64,000 nucleotides of DNA from Mytilus edulis (taxonomy: Eukaryota; Mollusca; Bivalvia; Mytilida; Mytilidae): NCBI RefSeq assembly GCF_963676685.1, contig NC_092346.1:29835133-29899132 (forward strand). The letters are read 5' to 3'. Under the pieces are notes generated by a model. It was given only the letters and a program-made list of their open reading frames with translations. It had not been told where the DNA came from and searched no databases. Below, one piece after another: positions 53,701 to 64,000 of this stretch; position 1 is the first letter of the stretch; every line of letters starts with the position of its first letter. The position numbers and the translations under genes were made by a program.

Positions 53701-55070
53701 AAGAATTCTTTAATTTTATAATCAGATGGGTAAAACATGATGAGGCAAATAGACTTCACTGTTTCAGTGAATTATTTTGTGCGTTAGATCTGATACAAAT
53801 GTCTAAACAAGTGATAGAAACAATTCTGGAGAAAAACAATTTAGTAAGCAGACAAGAAGACTGTAAAGCTCACATTCTCCGAGCTAAATTGTCGAAAGAC
53901 TTGACGTACCAAGAAACTGGACAGCGCGATGTTATACTCGTAGCAGGTGGTTGTAGTCACAGTGTGTATGTTAATAACTTTTTTCATCATTTTTCATCGA
54001 TCATCAATTCCATAGCGGTCAGTAATATCTATGGATATGTGATTCAGGACCAAAGATGGACAGAAATAGCTCCCCTACCTCATCAGATGAGAAGGCCGTT
54101 GTTGACCTACGATAATTCAGGACATTTATACGTGTTCGATACAGAGCATACACATGATAGCACAATGTTTTACATTTACAAGTTCAGAATCAGTGACAAG
54201 AGTTGGACAAGTTTCAAAATTAATGTACCGGAGGCTTATCTGAATGCCTCACTTCAGAAAATTGTAGCATGTAACAACAAATTGTATGCTGTTATTTCGA
54301 GTCAGCAGGCTGCACTGTTAGAAGTGAAAGAGGATGGAAATGAAAGCGAAATAAAATGTCAGCTGTTCCACAGTAATCCTTCAACTCAGGTTAACGTTCA
54401 TGTGACAAATAACTCGCACATATGTGTATTGGCATGGAAGCATGGCATTAAAGTCAAGAAAAGTCGTCATTATGCCAAATTTATTGTTTATGATGTGCGA
54501 AGTCAAAGAAGATTTGATCATTCTAAGGGTTCGATATTCGAAACCCATATGTTTTCCATTGGAAATGATATCACTGTTTGTAGAATGGGAAAGTTCCATG
54601 CTAGGAAGTTTAATTTAAATGACAGAAGATGGAAACCTATAGCTGATCAAGTCCTGCCATTCCCACCGGAAGACCCAGCAAGGACAGATTTCGCAAGCAT
54701 TTCTGATGGAAACAATTTTTTCCTTTTTGGCGGGAAAGACCAATCCACAAAAAAACCTTTGGAAACTGCATACAAATATACATATAGAACAAAATCATGG
54801 ACAAAATTAGAAGATATGCCACAAGCCTTAATGCAAAGTGCTATTTGTATTGCAAAGTTTCCAGTGACTGATGTTCGGTGCCATATTAAGTGTCCACATT
54901 GTTTGTACCATTCCCGACGTAGTCAGGCTTTGTACAATGTTGAGTATCCTCCTGATGAGGACGAGTGTACCGATTACTCAAATGACGATGACTACCTCTC
55001 GGACCATTGGGTTGATTACTATGATGACTATGAAGCTTTTGATGATCCTTTCGAACACTACTGGTACTGA
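50745..55070 (+). CDS. BTB-BACK-Kelch protein (KLHL-like)
   Basis: Exons 50745-50876, 51755-51839 and 53335-55070 join in frame (1953 nt, 650 residues). The ATG is 16 nt after an acceptor. Residues of about 22-125 are a BTB domain (FCDVTLMVGD, AHWNVLVSCPYFQSLYDSGM, AIAFLYVGTVEI, LLEVAEYFQISDLKQAC). Residues of about 130-240 are BACK (NCVQICLLCSQYDL...FFNFIIRWVKHD). From 270 come divergent kelch repeats (DVILVAGGCSH, then FFLFGGKDQ and TKSWTKLEDMPQ). Proteins of this architecture usually serve as substrate adaptors for CUL3 ubiquitin ligases. Kelch motifs lack several consensus Gly-Gly pairs, so the propeller is diverged. Residues from about 610 form an unusual acidic, Tyr-rich tail (DEDECTDYSNDDDY...) after a Cys/His patch (CHIKCPHCLYH). 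The orthologue cannot be named from sequence alone. Confidence 0.9.
50923..51209. mobile_element. 281-bp MITE with TAA target duplication
   Basis: The element is 50926-51206 between TAA repeats. Ends are GGGAGCTACCATTTGATTTT... and ...AAAATCAAATGGTAGCTCCC. The inside is a degenerate minisatellite of AAAAAGGCAGGAC units. TAA duplications fit PIF/Harbinger. It lies in intron 1 of the BTB-Kelch gene. Confidence 0.8.
52358..52618. mobile_element. MITE with GAGGCCA-type ends (1)
   Basis: CTCAGGCCACAATTAAAAA...GCCCAAACCCTACCCA on the left and TAGGTAGGGTTTGGGCAAAC...TTTTATGGCCTCA on the right are inverted over about 45 bp with gaps. Intron 2 of the BTB-Kelch gene. Confidence 0.7.
52682..52925. mobile_element. 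MITE with CCAAATAAAAA ends (2)
   Basis: CCAAATAAAAATATATGTGT with GGTTCCAGTTACCC on the left; GTAACTGGAACCACACATAC with TTTTATTTGG on the right. Flanks share ACTAAG. It is 65 bp after the previous MITE, and its TACCCTACC core resembles it. Confidence 0.75.
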
Positions 55071-56265
55071 TTGTTGTCACTTTATGTCGAAAACATGAAA
55101 AAATAATTAAAATCTATTAAAACCTATTGCTAAAAGTGTAAATTATGTTTGTGTCCTAAAATGGCTCATCCTTCTGTTGTTATGTTTATGTTAAGTCTAC
55201 AAAAATAGATTAGCTTGTTTTGCTTTTAGCTGTGCAAATTGTGACATTGAAAAATTTATTTATGGGGAACATTCAAGTTTTAAAAAAACTTACATTTACT
55301 TGTTTCGTAACTATCAGATGAAAAACTTGTAACCAATTAACATTATACATGAAGTGAATAGTTGATTTAACATGTTTAAAGTTTAAAAAAAAAAAAAGGT
55401 TGGACACAAGTGGGCAATAGAAAAGTATGAAAATGCTTCACAAGTACATGTATCATGTGTATACATTTGTACTACTTTTAATCTGGTGCTGTTTAAAGTA
55501 TTCAGAAATGTACAGCTACCAGATACAGTTTTTTAGTTGAAAATTAGTATTTATACTAAATTATAGTTCAATTTTATATCAATATTTTGATGAAGGACAT
55601 CTTTTGATATATTTATTTTTTTGTGCAGCTGTACAAATTTATAGACCAGTTATTGAGTTTATCATGTTTATGTACATTTGAATTGTAGTTAAACATATTT
55701 TTTAAGAAGAAGAAACATTCATTTACAAAATAAGTGTTTTGTTTAAATTATTTTGGATTTTTCTTCCGTACAAAACACAGTATCCACATTGCCATGAATG
55801 TTGTTCACTTTATAATCCCTTCTACTGGTTACTTTTCAAAGTGTAGAGAGGTGCTTGTTGGCAATTTTCTCTGTATTTTCAATAGATATTATGTAATAGG
55901 TTGTCATCAGGATTTATCACTGCATATCACAAAATATCACCATGTTTCAAACTATACTCTTAATTTCAAGTGTGAAGGTTAGCATTTTTGTAAAAAAAAA
56001 AATGAAAATTGATTAAATAAAAGGGACTTAAGTTAATTTATCAAATTCATATTCTCTGATTCGACTCAAATTTCATAAATACATTTTATAATGTAAAATT
56101 TGGCCTGGTCATGGTTAATTTGAGTAATGTATAACATTGTATTATAAAAGACAAATACAAAAAATGTATGGTGAAACCAAGGGGATAATAAAAAAAAGCA
56201 ACACTAAGAGAAAAAGAAGTAATCAACAGTTGAGCAACTGAGCAAAAAAACAAAAGATTGAGCAA
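55071..56265. other. 3' flank of the BTB-Kelch gene
   Basis: AT-rich, probably mainly 3' untranslated region. An AATAAA-like ATTAAATAAAAG lies at about 56011-56022. Nothing else recognised. Confidence 0.45.
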
Positions 56266-56271
56266 CACACA

Positions 56272-56440
56272 GGGGCAGATTCAGCCATTTTAAAAGGGGG
56301 GGTTCCTAACCCAGAACAAATCGGGGGGGAGGGGGGGGGGTTGTTGTTGTTCCAACAACATGTCCCCATACAAATGCATTGATCGTCCAAAAAAAGGGGG
56401 GTTCCAACCCCCCGAACCTCCCCCTCTGGATCGTGCTTGA
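56272..56440 (+). mobile_element. Short MITE, GGCGGATCCAG family
   Basis: CAGGGGCAGATTCAGCCATTT, a long G run, then CAAATGCATTGATCGTCC and a GGTTCCAACCCCCC block, ending CTCTGGATCGTGCTTG. It matches 21605-21739 closely. Confidence 0.7.
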
Positions 56441-56564
56441 CACAGTTTTCACCTCAAAACTAGTTTAACTGTGTTGGATAAGAGAGTCCACGGTTCCTGC
56501 CTCACTAGTGGTGTGAAAATGTTGCACTTGTATCTGATAAATCAAATTTGATTCTAATATAAAA

Positions 56565-56750
56565 AAAAAAGAAGTGGTATGATTGCCAATGAGACTTCTC
56601 TCCACAAAAGACCAAATGACACAGAAATTTACAGCTATAGGTCACCATACTTCCTTCAACAATGAGCAAGGCCCATACTGCATTGTTGGCTATAAAAGAC
56701 CCCCAAAACCACAAATGTGAAACATTTGAAACGAAAACTTTTCGTTTCAG
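56565..56750 (+). repeat. Interspersed repeat, GTGGTATGATTGCCA family
   Basis: AAAGAAGTGGTATGATTGCC, CTCTCCACAAAAGACCAAAT, CTTCAACAATGAGCAAGGCC and a GGCTATAAAAGACCCC end, in the same order as the other five copies. Confidence 0.75.
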
Positions 56751-56984
56751 CCTTATTATTGTAAATAAGAAATAAATGAAAACAAATATGCAATACAGCA
56801 ACAAATGGCAACCACTTAATTACTTTATAAGATAATGGATTTGGTGCTGTCTCTATTTAATCCTTGAACAAATTTACTTTATTTGTTGACTTTTTGTATT
56901 GGTGTTAACCTTTGAAATTGAAATACAGACAGTTTCAGGACTAGTCTGGACTATGCTAGACATGCTAGATAGAACAAGAATGTG

Positions 56985-57595
56985 TCCAAAGTACACGGAT
57001 GCCCCACTCCCACTATCCTTTTCCATGTTCCTTGGACCGTGAAATTGGGTAATAATCTAATTTGGTATTAAAATTAGAAAGATTATACTATAGGGAACAT
57101 ATGTACTAAGTTTCGGGTTGATTGGACTTCAATTTTATCAAAAACTACCTTGACCAAAAACTTTAACCTGAAACTCCCACTTTCATTTTCTATGTTTAGT
57201 GGACCGTGAAATTGGGGTCAAAAGTCTAATTTGGCTTCAAAATTAAAAAGATTATATCATAAGCAACAAGTTTACTAAGTTTCAAGTTGATTGGACTTCA
57301 GTTTCACCAAAAACTACCTTGACCAAAAACTTTAACCTGAAACTCCCACTTTCATTTTCTATGTTCAGTGGACCGTGAAATTGGGGTCAAAAGTCTAATT
57401 TGGCTTTAAAATTAGAAAGATCATATCATAAGCAACAAGTCTACTAAGTTTCAAGTTGATTGGACTTCAGCTTCATCAAAAACTACCTTGACCAAAAACT
57501 TTAACCTGAACGGACGGACGCACAGACGGACGAACGGACAAACGGAGCCACAGACCAGAAAACATAATGCCATTCTACTATCGTAGGTGGGGCAT
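56985..57595 (+). repeat. Tandem array, units of about 170 bp
   Basis: Three units with AAATTGGGGTCAAAAGTCTA, TTTCAAGTTGATTGGACTTC and TACCTTGACCAAAAACTTTA are followed by CGGACGGACGCACAGACGG and AAAACATAATGCC. A single-unit relative lies at 43775-44095. Confidence 0.85.
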
Positions 57596-57881
57596 AAAAA
57601 CACACTGAATATTAAAATCTACAAAATAAAACACAGATCCAACTCCTCTAAAACAATGGTGGGGACTTTGGCGTTTAGGAAATGTAAGCAGCCTCTCCTC
57701 CGCAAGTGTCATCCTTTGTTTTGCTCATGAATCTAGTGATAAATCAAAATGGTAATGTTTCACCTTCTGAAAATTGAGGACATGATTGTTGCTACAACAA
57801 ATTAAAAAAAAACAATATTAATGACTGGAATTTTCTAATCAGATTTTATTATTTAGGTGACTGTCAGCAGTCATATTTTTA

Positions 57882-58961
57882 TACGACCGCAAACAAATTT
57901 TTGCGTCGTATAATGCTGTCAAGTCCTCGTCGTCTGCGCTGTCATCCGAAACACATTTAGTTGGACAATAACTTTAGTTTTAGTGAATGGATCTTTATAA
58001 ATTTTTACCAGAAGGTTCAATACCACTAAAGGAAGGTTGGGATTGATTTTGGGGGTTATGGTCCTAATAGTTCAGGAATTAGGGGCCCAAATTAAGCATT
58101 TTTGTAGTTTTCAAACAATAACTTGTGTTAAGGTGGTACCTAACACTACAGGGAGATAACTCTGTAAAATCAGGTAAACGTTTTAATTACAATGTGTCGT
58201 TAATGGAATATTAAGCTTCTAAATGATCAAAACTAGTGTTTGTCAAACTGCTATGTAACCTGTGTAATTTTTCTGATAAAATGGTTGGTTCAAATTTTTT
58301 TTAATTTTTATATTTTTTTCAAAGGGTCAAAGTAAATGCTTTGTCAAAATTTTATGAAAATTAAACGAGCCAAATTAATTTAAGTGAAGGTGTTGGGAAC
58401 CACCTTAATTGTATGAATCTCTCTGAAACAATACCACAAGTTTTCATACCATGAAGGGATGGTAAGTATTGACTTTTGGGGGTTATGGCTAAAATGTTTT
58501 TGAATTAGGGGCAAAAAAAGGGGAAAACTAGGTTTTTCTGGTCAATGGACAATTAAGACAATTTAAAAGCATTGTAAGGGAGGTAACTCAAAAACATTTA
58601 ACATAGAGTGTTGGATATGCTTGGATTTACCTCCCTTACACTACTTGTAAATTATGTATAAAGAAATGTCAGGTTTTGATTAATTGCCAAAAAAAGGGAG
58701 GTGGTAACAGTTTTCAATTTTTTTTTCCAAATTTCTCAAAATCCAATTTTTTAAAAATTTTGAAGAATAAATCTTTAATTGCACAATAAATTTGTAAGAT
58801 CTTGACATTTGTTTTGTGTCAAACTCATATTATGTAAAAAAATTTGATCACCATCCAAATTCAGAGCTGTATCGAGCTTGGATGTTGTGTCCATACTTTC
58901 CCCAACTGTTCAGGGTTCAACCTCCATGGTCTTTTAATCTGTGCCCTGAGAAGCACCTGGT
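57882..58961 (+). mobile_element. Helitron-like repeat, copy IV, carrying a nested MITE
   Basis: It opens with the hairpin TATACGACCGCAAA...GCGTCGTATA (57882-57913), followed by the AATAACTTTAGTTTTAGTGA block and GGAAGGTTGGGATTGATTTT. It ends with TCAGGGTTCAACCTC, a decayed hairpin and CACCTGGT (58954-58961), then T. It shares head and tail with copies II and III but lacks their long tandem arrays. The MITE at 58132-58414 sits within. Confidence 0.55.
58128..58418 (+). mobile_element. MITE with GGTGGTACC ends flanked by TTAA
   Basis: TTAA precedes GGTGGTACCTAACACTACAGG, and GTTGGGAACCACC precedes TTAA. A TTAA on each side is the known duplication of piggyBac-type (also Kolobok) insertions. 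A diverged copy lies at 12523-12788. Confidence 0.7.
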
Positions 58962-59374
58962 TTGTATAATAGATACCTGATACTCATTATTTAAAGGAAG
59001 GATATGGGGTATCTGTCTATCCAAGACACAAAATCATTACATGGACAGCAAAAAACTCGCAAAAAGCAAAGGAACAGCTCTTTGATTACTGTTGTTTATC
59101 TAGAATTCACAGCGGGGCCTGTAACAGACCAAAATTTTTAAAAAAATAACTCACCTCGCTGCCAGTTAAAGACAACATCTAGCAGTTCAAGCAGAAAAGT
59201 TTACAAAATGATTTGGATAGACTTTGTGAGATTTATTTCCACCCAATACTGGAAAAGAGTTCATATAAAATAGTTCCTACACATTGATTTGTTTTCTTTA
59301 ATAACTTTTATCAGGTACTTTAGAACACAGTATTTTGAAGCCACAATGTAAAGTAGAGGCTCTCAAGAGCCTGT

Positions 59375-60240
59375 ATCGCTCTACTTGGGTTATTGATATA
59401 AAAAAAAGATAAAATTTGGCTACAAAGTTACAAAACTTGGTCAGCACGTCATAAGAGACATTCATGCTATGTAGGGTTTCATTCCATTCAGTGGTTCTCT
59501 AAAAGAAGACTTTTGTATGCATCTCCCCTAGGGTCCTATGTTAAACTAAACCCCCGCTGGTGGCCATCTTGGATGATGGATCGGCTACAAAGTAACAACA
59601 CTCCGTCAGCATCTCATAAGAAACATTATTGCTATGTTTGATTTCATTCCATTCAGTGGTTCTCTAAAAGAAGAAATTTGAATCTATGTTAAACTAAGTC
59701 CCCCCACTTGCGCCATCTTGGATGTTTGATGGATGACAAAGTAACAACACTTGGTCAGCAACTCATTAGGAACATTCATGCTATGTTTTGTTTCATTCCA
59801 TTCAATGGTTCACTAAAAGAAGTCATTTGTATGTACTTCCCATAGGGTCCTTTGTTAAACTAAGTCCCCTGCTGGCGGCCATCTTGGATGATGGATCGGC
59901 CACAAAGTAACAACACTTGGTCAGCACCTCATAAGGAATATTCATGCCATGTTTGGTTTCATTCGATTCAGTGGTTCTCTAAGAGAAGTCATTTGTATGC
60001 ATTTCCTAAAGGGTCCTATGTTAAACTAAGTCCCCCCACTGGCGGCCATCTTGGATGATGGATGGGCTACAAAGTAACAAAAATTGGTCAGCACCTCATA
60101 AGGAATATTCATGCCATGTTTGGTTTCATTCCATTCATTGGTTCTCTTATAGAAGTCATTTGTATGCATTTCCCATAGGGTCCGATGTTAAACTAAGTCC
60201 CTCACTGATGGCCATCTTGGATAATGGATCAGCTACACAG
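59375..60240 (+). repeat. Tandem array of about 155-170-bp units
   Basis: Six units carry CTACAAAGTAACAACACT, GGTCAGCA.CTCATAAG, CATGCTATGTTTGGTTTCAT and a GGCCATCTTGGATGATGGAT end. The open frame at 60055-60279 arises from the last units and is not a gene. Confidence 0.9.
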
Positions 60241-60339
60241 TTTTATTATTATGTTTTTTCATACAGCTTCAAAAATTGATTTCTTCATGTTTCACAGCAT
60301 AAAATAGTAAGGTGGAGGTACACCTACACTGTAAAATAA

Positions 60340-60786
60340 AGATTCGCCATATCAAAGAACCCCAATTATTCAATATATCAAAGTTTAATTTTGGACCCTT
60401 TTCCTAAACTGGTGCGAAAACCAAGAAAAATGCTTATTTGGGCCCCTTTTTGGCCCCTAATTCCTTAACTGTTGGGACCAAAACTCCCAAAATCAATCCC
60501 AACCTTCCGGTTGTGGTCATAAACCTTGTGTCATTAGTAATAGTGTGAAAACCAAGAAAATGCTTATTTGGGCCCCTAATTCCTAAACTGTTAGGACCAA
60601 AACTCCCCAAATCAATCCTTTTGTGGTCATAAACCTTGTGTTTAAATTTCATAGATTTCTATTCCCTATACTGCAATACTAAAGTTATAGTGCGAAAACC
60701 AAATGTCTTCGAACGATGACGATGACGAAGATGACACTACGTGATACCAATTTACGACCAAAAATTTTTTTGCGGTCGTATAAAAA
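60340..60786 (-). mobile_element. Helitron-like repeat, copy V, 5' part, reverse strand
   Basis: On the minus strand it starts TTTTATACGACCGCAAAAAA...GGTCGTAAA (60786 to about 60752) and goes on with CGTCATCG.., GGTTTTCGCACTATAACTTT and two units with AAGGTTTATGACCACAA. It runs to the GGTTCTTTGATATG block near 60350. The frame at 60434-60652 is this repeat. Confidence 0.65.
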
Positions 60787-60993
60787 GGGTCTCCTATATC
60801 AGTAAAGGTGAAATAAATCTATATTTAATTAGTTTTATATTGCATCCATATTGGCTTCTTCACAAAGGGGAACTCCAGTTATTCCTTCCTAAATCTGCAA
60901 CTGGATTGTGTTCAACTAAACTAATATCATGTATCTGATATTATCTGTGAGGTGTGAATCTAAACAGTACTACAATGTTCTACAATGTACTTC

Positions 60994-61217
60994 ATGTACA
61001 TACCCATAGCCAGGGGGGTTCAGACGAACCCATGTACATACCCATAGCCAGGGGGGTTCAGACGAACCCATGTACATACCCATAGCCAGGATCCGAACCC
61101 CCCCTTGAAATCAAATAAGCACTGTTAAAGTCAACGTTTTGTTCAAATTGTGACTGTTAAAGTCGAGTTCATGAGTCCAACGAACCCCTCCTTGGAAATT
61201 CCTGGCTACGGGCCTGA
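60994..61217 (+). mobile_element. Small inverted-repeat element with 38-bp tandem units
   Basis: ATGTACATACCCATAGCCAG starts at 60994, 61032 and 61070, with GGGGGTTCAGACGAACCC completing the 38-bp unit. The right end has TTCCTGGCTACGGGCCTG, the complement of CCATAGCCAGG. It looks like a MITE whose left end was amplified. Confidence 0.65.
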
Positions 61218-61463
61218 TGTAGCGTTATAAAAAATAACAAAGATGGTGCAGTTAAACATTTTAATGATATGCTTTCCCTCAAATACTCTTTTAACAACAT
61301 GATAATGTGCTACATCCAGTGTATATGTTTTAATACTCTATCTAAATCCTTTTTTAAATTATACATATTCTAATTCACTTTTAACTATTTATAATTATTT
61401 AGGCCTAAATTGTTCTCTTGTATATTAGTTCTTGGTGTTTTGAAATAAGTTTAAATTTCTTTT

Positions 61464-61542
61464 GTCCTTTAATACAGACTTATTATTAAGGTCTTTCCTC
61501 ATGTAGAGGAAAGACCTTAATAAGAAGTCTGTATTAATGATT
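61464..61542. repeat. Palindrome, about 32-bp arms
   Basis: TTAATACAGACTTATTATTA...GTCTTTCCTC, a short loop, then GAGGAAAGAC...TCTGTATTAA; one position differs. Confidence 0.85.
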
Positions 61543-61834
61543 TTCTCACGGTTGCTCATCTAGAATCTCCCTGTTAATAATCTAGAAAAGAATAATTTCT
61601 CAAAATGATAGACATAATTCTTTTCAATATCTATGACAGCACTTCATTCTGAATTAATCACACCATTTCATAACAAACAAAACATGTATCTGTAAACTTG
61701 TGATATGACTAGACAAGAAATAACTTTATGATGAAAACCTCTCTTATATAAACAATATTTCTTGTATGTGATTCATATAATTTGTTGAAATCAAGTAATA
61801 TGTCAAGCTTGAGCCAATCTCAATCCACCTTTTA

Positions 61835-62083
61835 CAGCTGATTTCCTAATGCTTGCAAAGTAAAACTTTGTTTGGCTTGCTTGCTTTGTTTGTATAATTG
61901 TTAATACAAGTTTTGTAAATGAAGATTGACATCTTTAAACAGATTATATAGGCATTGTTTAACCTGAATATATTATGTTTGAATTTAATTGGGTGTTATC
62001 CTACAGATTATACAATATAAAAACCAAGCAAGCAAGCTAACCAAAGTTTTGTTCTACATGCAGTAGGAAATTAGCTGTAAATA
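61835..62083. mobile_element. Foldback element, about 55-bp arms
   Basis: ACAGCTGATTTCCTAATGCT...GGCTTGCTTGCTTTG on the left and CAAGCAAGCAAGCTAACC...CATGCAGTAGGAAATTAGCTG on the right, about 135 bp of AT-rich DNA between them. Confidence 0.75.
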
Positions 62084-63600
62084 TTTCTTAAACTAGTACA
62101 TGACATGCACATGATGTGCATAGAGGTGAGATTTGAAATGATAAACTGAAACAATTTCATTAAAAACAAAAAAACAAATGGATTTAAACATTAGATATTC
62201 ATCACAAGATTAAAATGCAACAAACCATTACATTGAAATTGTCAAAAAATTTCAAAAATGATTAAATGAAGCTTGATAAAAAAAACTTACAATTATCAAT
62301 CTTTAACAATGATATAACAGATAGCATCTTGAGTTAACACCATTATCACCACATTCTTATCACTGAACAGAAACAATCTCAAAACAACTCAAACTACAGC
62401 TAACTAATATTGCTATAACAAATTCTTAAACATCACTGTTTACACATCATTCTGATTATTCAAATTATTTAACATATGAAAGACTAGATCCTAGAAATTA
62501 TTTCTATTTAATACTATGTAGAATATTTTCTTTTAGTGTGTCTATACCATTATTCATGGTTACAGAAAGTTTTATAAGGGTTGTAAACAGGAACCCTACA
62601 TTTAAATATTTTTCGTGTTTCATTTATTCTGAACAATTTGCGTCAACTTAAGTGTAAGAACCAATAAAAAGCAAAATCGTATCCACAATGTGTGTTGCAA
62701 TTCATATCGAAAATGTGTGAAAGTATTGCAACACATATGGCTTTTCTCTCAAGGAATTTGAAATATTTAATATATACATAAAGCATATATCTTTATTCAG
62801 TAAATACTGATAAAAAACCTTTTAAGGTCAAGTGAGGATTTTTTTCTATCAATTACAATCAATACAACCTTTCATGATCACTAATACAATACTTGTAAAT
62901 ACTTAGGAAAAATTCAGTTAAAATGTTCTTTTTCAGTATTAAAAACTACTGTTCGAAATGTTATATTGAAGTGTTTTCTCCTCCATTTACTAAGCAAAAA
63001 CTACCAAGTAATTTAGATTTTTTTTTGCACATAACAGGTTTTAGAAGGTAAGAAAATTTTAAAACACATCACTATAATTTTGTCAAAATATTTTGGAATG
63101 TTGAAATATATGTAGAATGTGAGTAGGTTTGAAAAGTATTTTATGTATTACATAAATGATCTATAAATTAAAATGATAACAATAATATAATAGCAAACCT
63201 TATAAATACAAGTATAAATGATAACAATGTCATATTCAGCAAGCACCAATGTTTATATTTACAATAAAGATTCAGCAAAAAAATAAAAAAAATATAAATC
63301 AACTATAATGGTTTTTTTCAAGATTTCTTGATGGTCTTTTCAAGAATTGTTAGATGTGGAAATCAAAATTGGAACTGCTTAGTTAAGGTTATTTACATTT
63401 AATTCACCGGAGTTCCACCACTGCAATTTTGATTATAACAACTAACAATTTCTTTAAAAGCCTAAAAATATCTTAATAGAACTGACAATTTGCAAGAAAA
63501 TGTTGAACACTCTTATTAGGTTAATTCTGAAATACTATTTTTTATTGAAAGGTCAAAATCATATTTCATTTTATAAATATGCAATTAATAATATACAGCA
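62084..63600. other. Gene-free AT-rich stretch
   Basis: No exon, RNA gene or terminal repeat seen on either strand. Confidence 0.45.
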
Positions 63601-63614
63601 TACGAAAATTCAAA

Positions 63615-63895
63615 AGGAGATCAATAAATGAGATTATCGCTATTTTGTTCATTTTCCTTTGATCTTTTTTTGTGATAATTTTTCATATCATGCTACTTGC
63701 TTGAGATGGAAAATTATCGCTAGAAACTAAGGAGGCATGTGGCGTTGCTAATGAAATTGACAACGTCGTCATAGGTAAAATAGCGATAAACAGATTATCA
63801 TTGGTCATCTCAACTCTGATTGCTTTTCTCGCTTTCGTCGTACCGGGTCAAGCAAGAAAATCAATCTCTTTGAGATGATCAACGATAATCTATAA
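63615..63895. repeat. Inverted and direct repeats built on GATTATCGCTA / GAGATGA
   Basis: ATTATCGCTATTTT (63634), AAATTATCGCTAGAA (63711), AAAATAGCGATAA (63777) and ACGATAATCT (63882) together with GGTCATCTCA / TGAGATGATC form a cluster of short opposed repeats of about 280 bp, perhaps a foldback element. Confidence 0.45.
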
Positions 63896-64000
63896 ATATA
63901 CTTATATTAAAATTTATGGATCTCTCATTTGTTTTAAGTATACAATAAGCAGTTATATATGTAATCATATGAATTTGAAAAAATAAACAGCTGGTGATAT

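Noticed and set aside
54424-55098. Overlapping frames on both strands in the BTB-Kelch exon
   Set aside because: Shadows of the 650-residue coding frame.

Overview
The window looks like nuclear DNA of a bivalve mollusc, most likely a mussel (Mytilus-like). It is strongly AT-rich. Its genes are intron-containing, with GT/AG junctions that keep frame, and lie far apart in a dense field of short transposable elements. These include a tRNA-type SINE with an ATCA tail, foldback and MITE families of the kind common in mussel genomes, and degraded pieces of LINE and DIRS-like retroelements. No bacterial, organellar or CRISPR features were seen. The taxonomic call is an inference from these families, not a database match.

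Five genes can be supported. (1) 4786-8377 (+): the 3' part of a gene whose last exon encodes a death domain; earlier exons lie upstream or were not found. (2) 23766-24717 (+): a two-exon, 200-residue acidic, disordered protein with a TATA box, CCAAT box and poly(A) signal; no family recognised. (3) 34590-36404 (+): a single-exon RING-less B-box/coiled-coil/beta-propeller protein of the TRIM-like class. (4) 37013-45372 (-): a complete six-exon ADAT3, the non-catalytic partner in the tRNA A34-to-I34 deaminase, 343 residues. (5) 50745-55070 (+): a three-exon BTB-BACK-Kelch protein of 650 residues. Genes 3 and 4 converge tail to tail. A proline-rich candidate terminal exon or exon remnant lies at about 19811-20270.

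Layout: 1-4290 is a mosaic of one large repeat family with Helitron-like 3' ends. 4786-8377 is the death-domain gene. 8.4-19.8 kb is gene-poor, with palindromes, MITEs, a divergent tandem array and a DIRS remnant. 19.8-20.3 kb holds the candidate exon, followed by a clean 409-bp insertion. 23.6-25.0 kb is the orphan gene. 27.9-31.6 kb is a 3.65-kb element with about 380-bp inverted repeats, CACTGTG ends and a 5-bp target duplication, which fits the Transib/RAG-related transposons. 34.6-45.4 kb holds the B-box gene and ADAT3, whose introns carry many insertions. 47.6-50.1 kb has a LINE tail and a motif-rich element with an integrase-like fragment. 50.7-55.1 kb is the BTB-Kelch gene. 56-64 kb is again repeats and nothing recognisable.

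The most unusual observations are the Transib-like element; a transposon-end sequence that has become part of the B-box gene's coding sequence; and short tandem duplications that cover the stop codon and 3' end of two unrelated genes.
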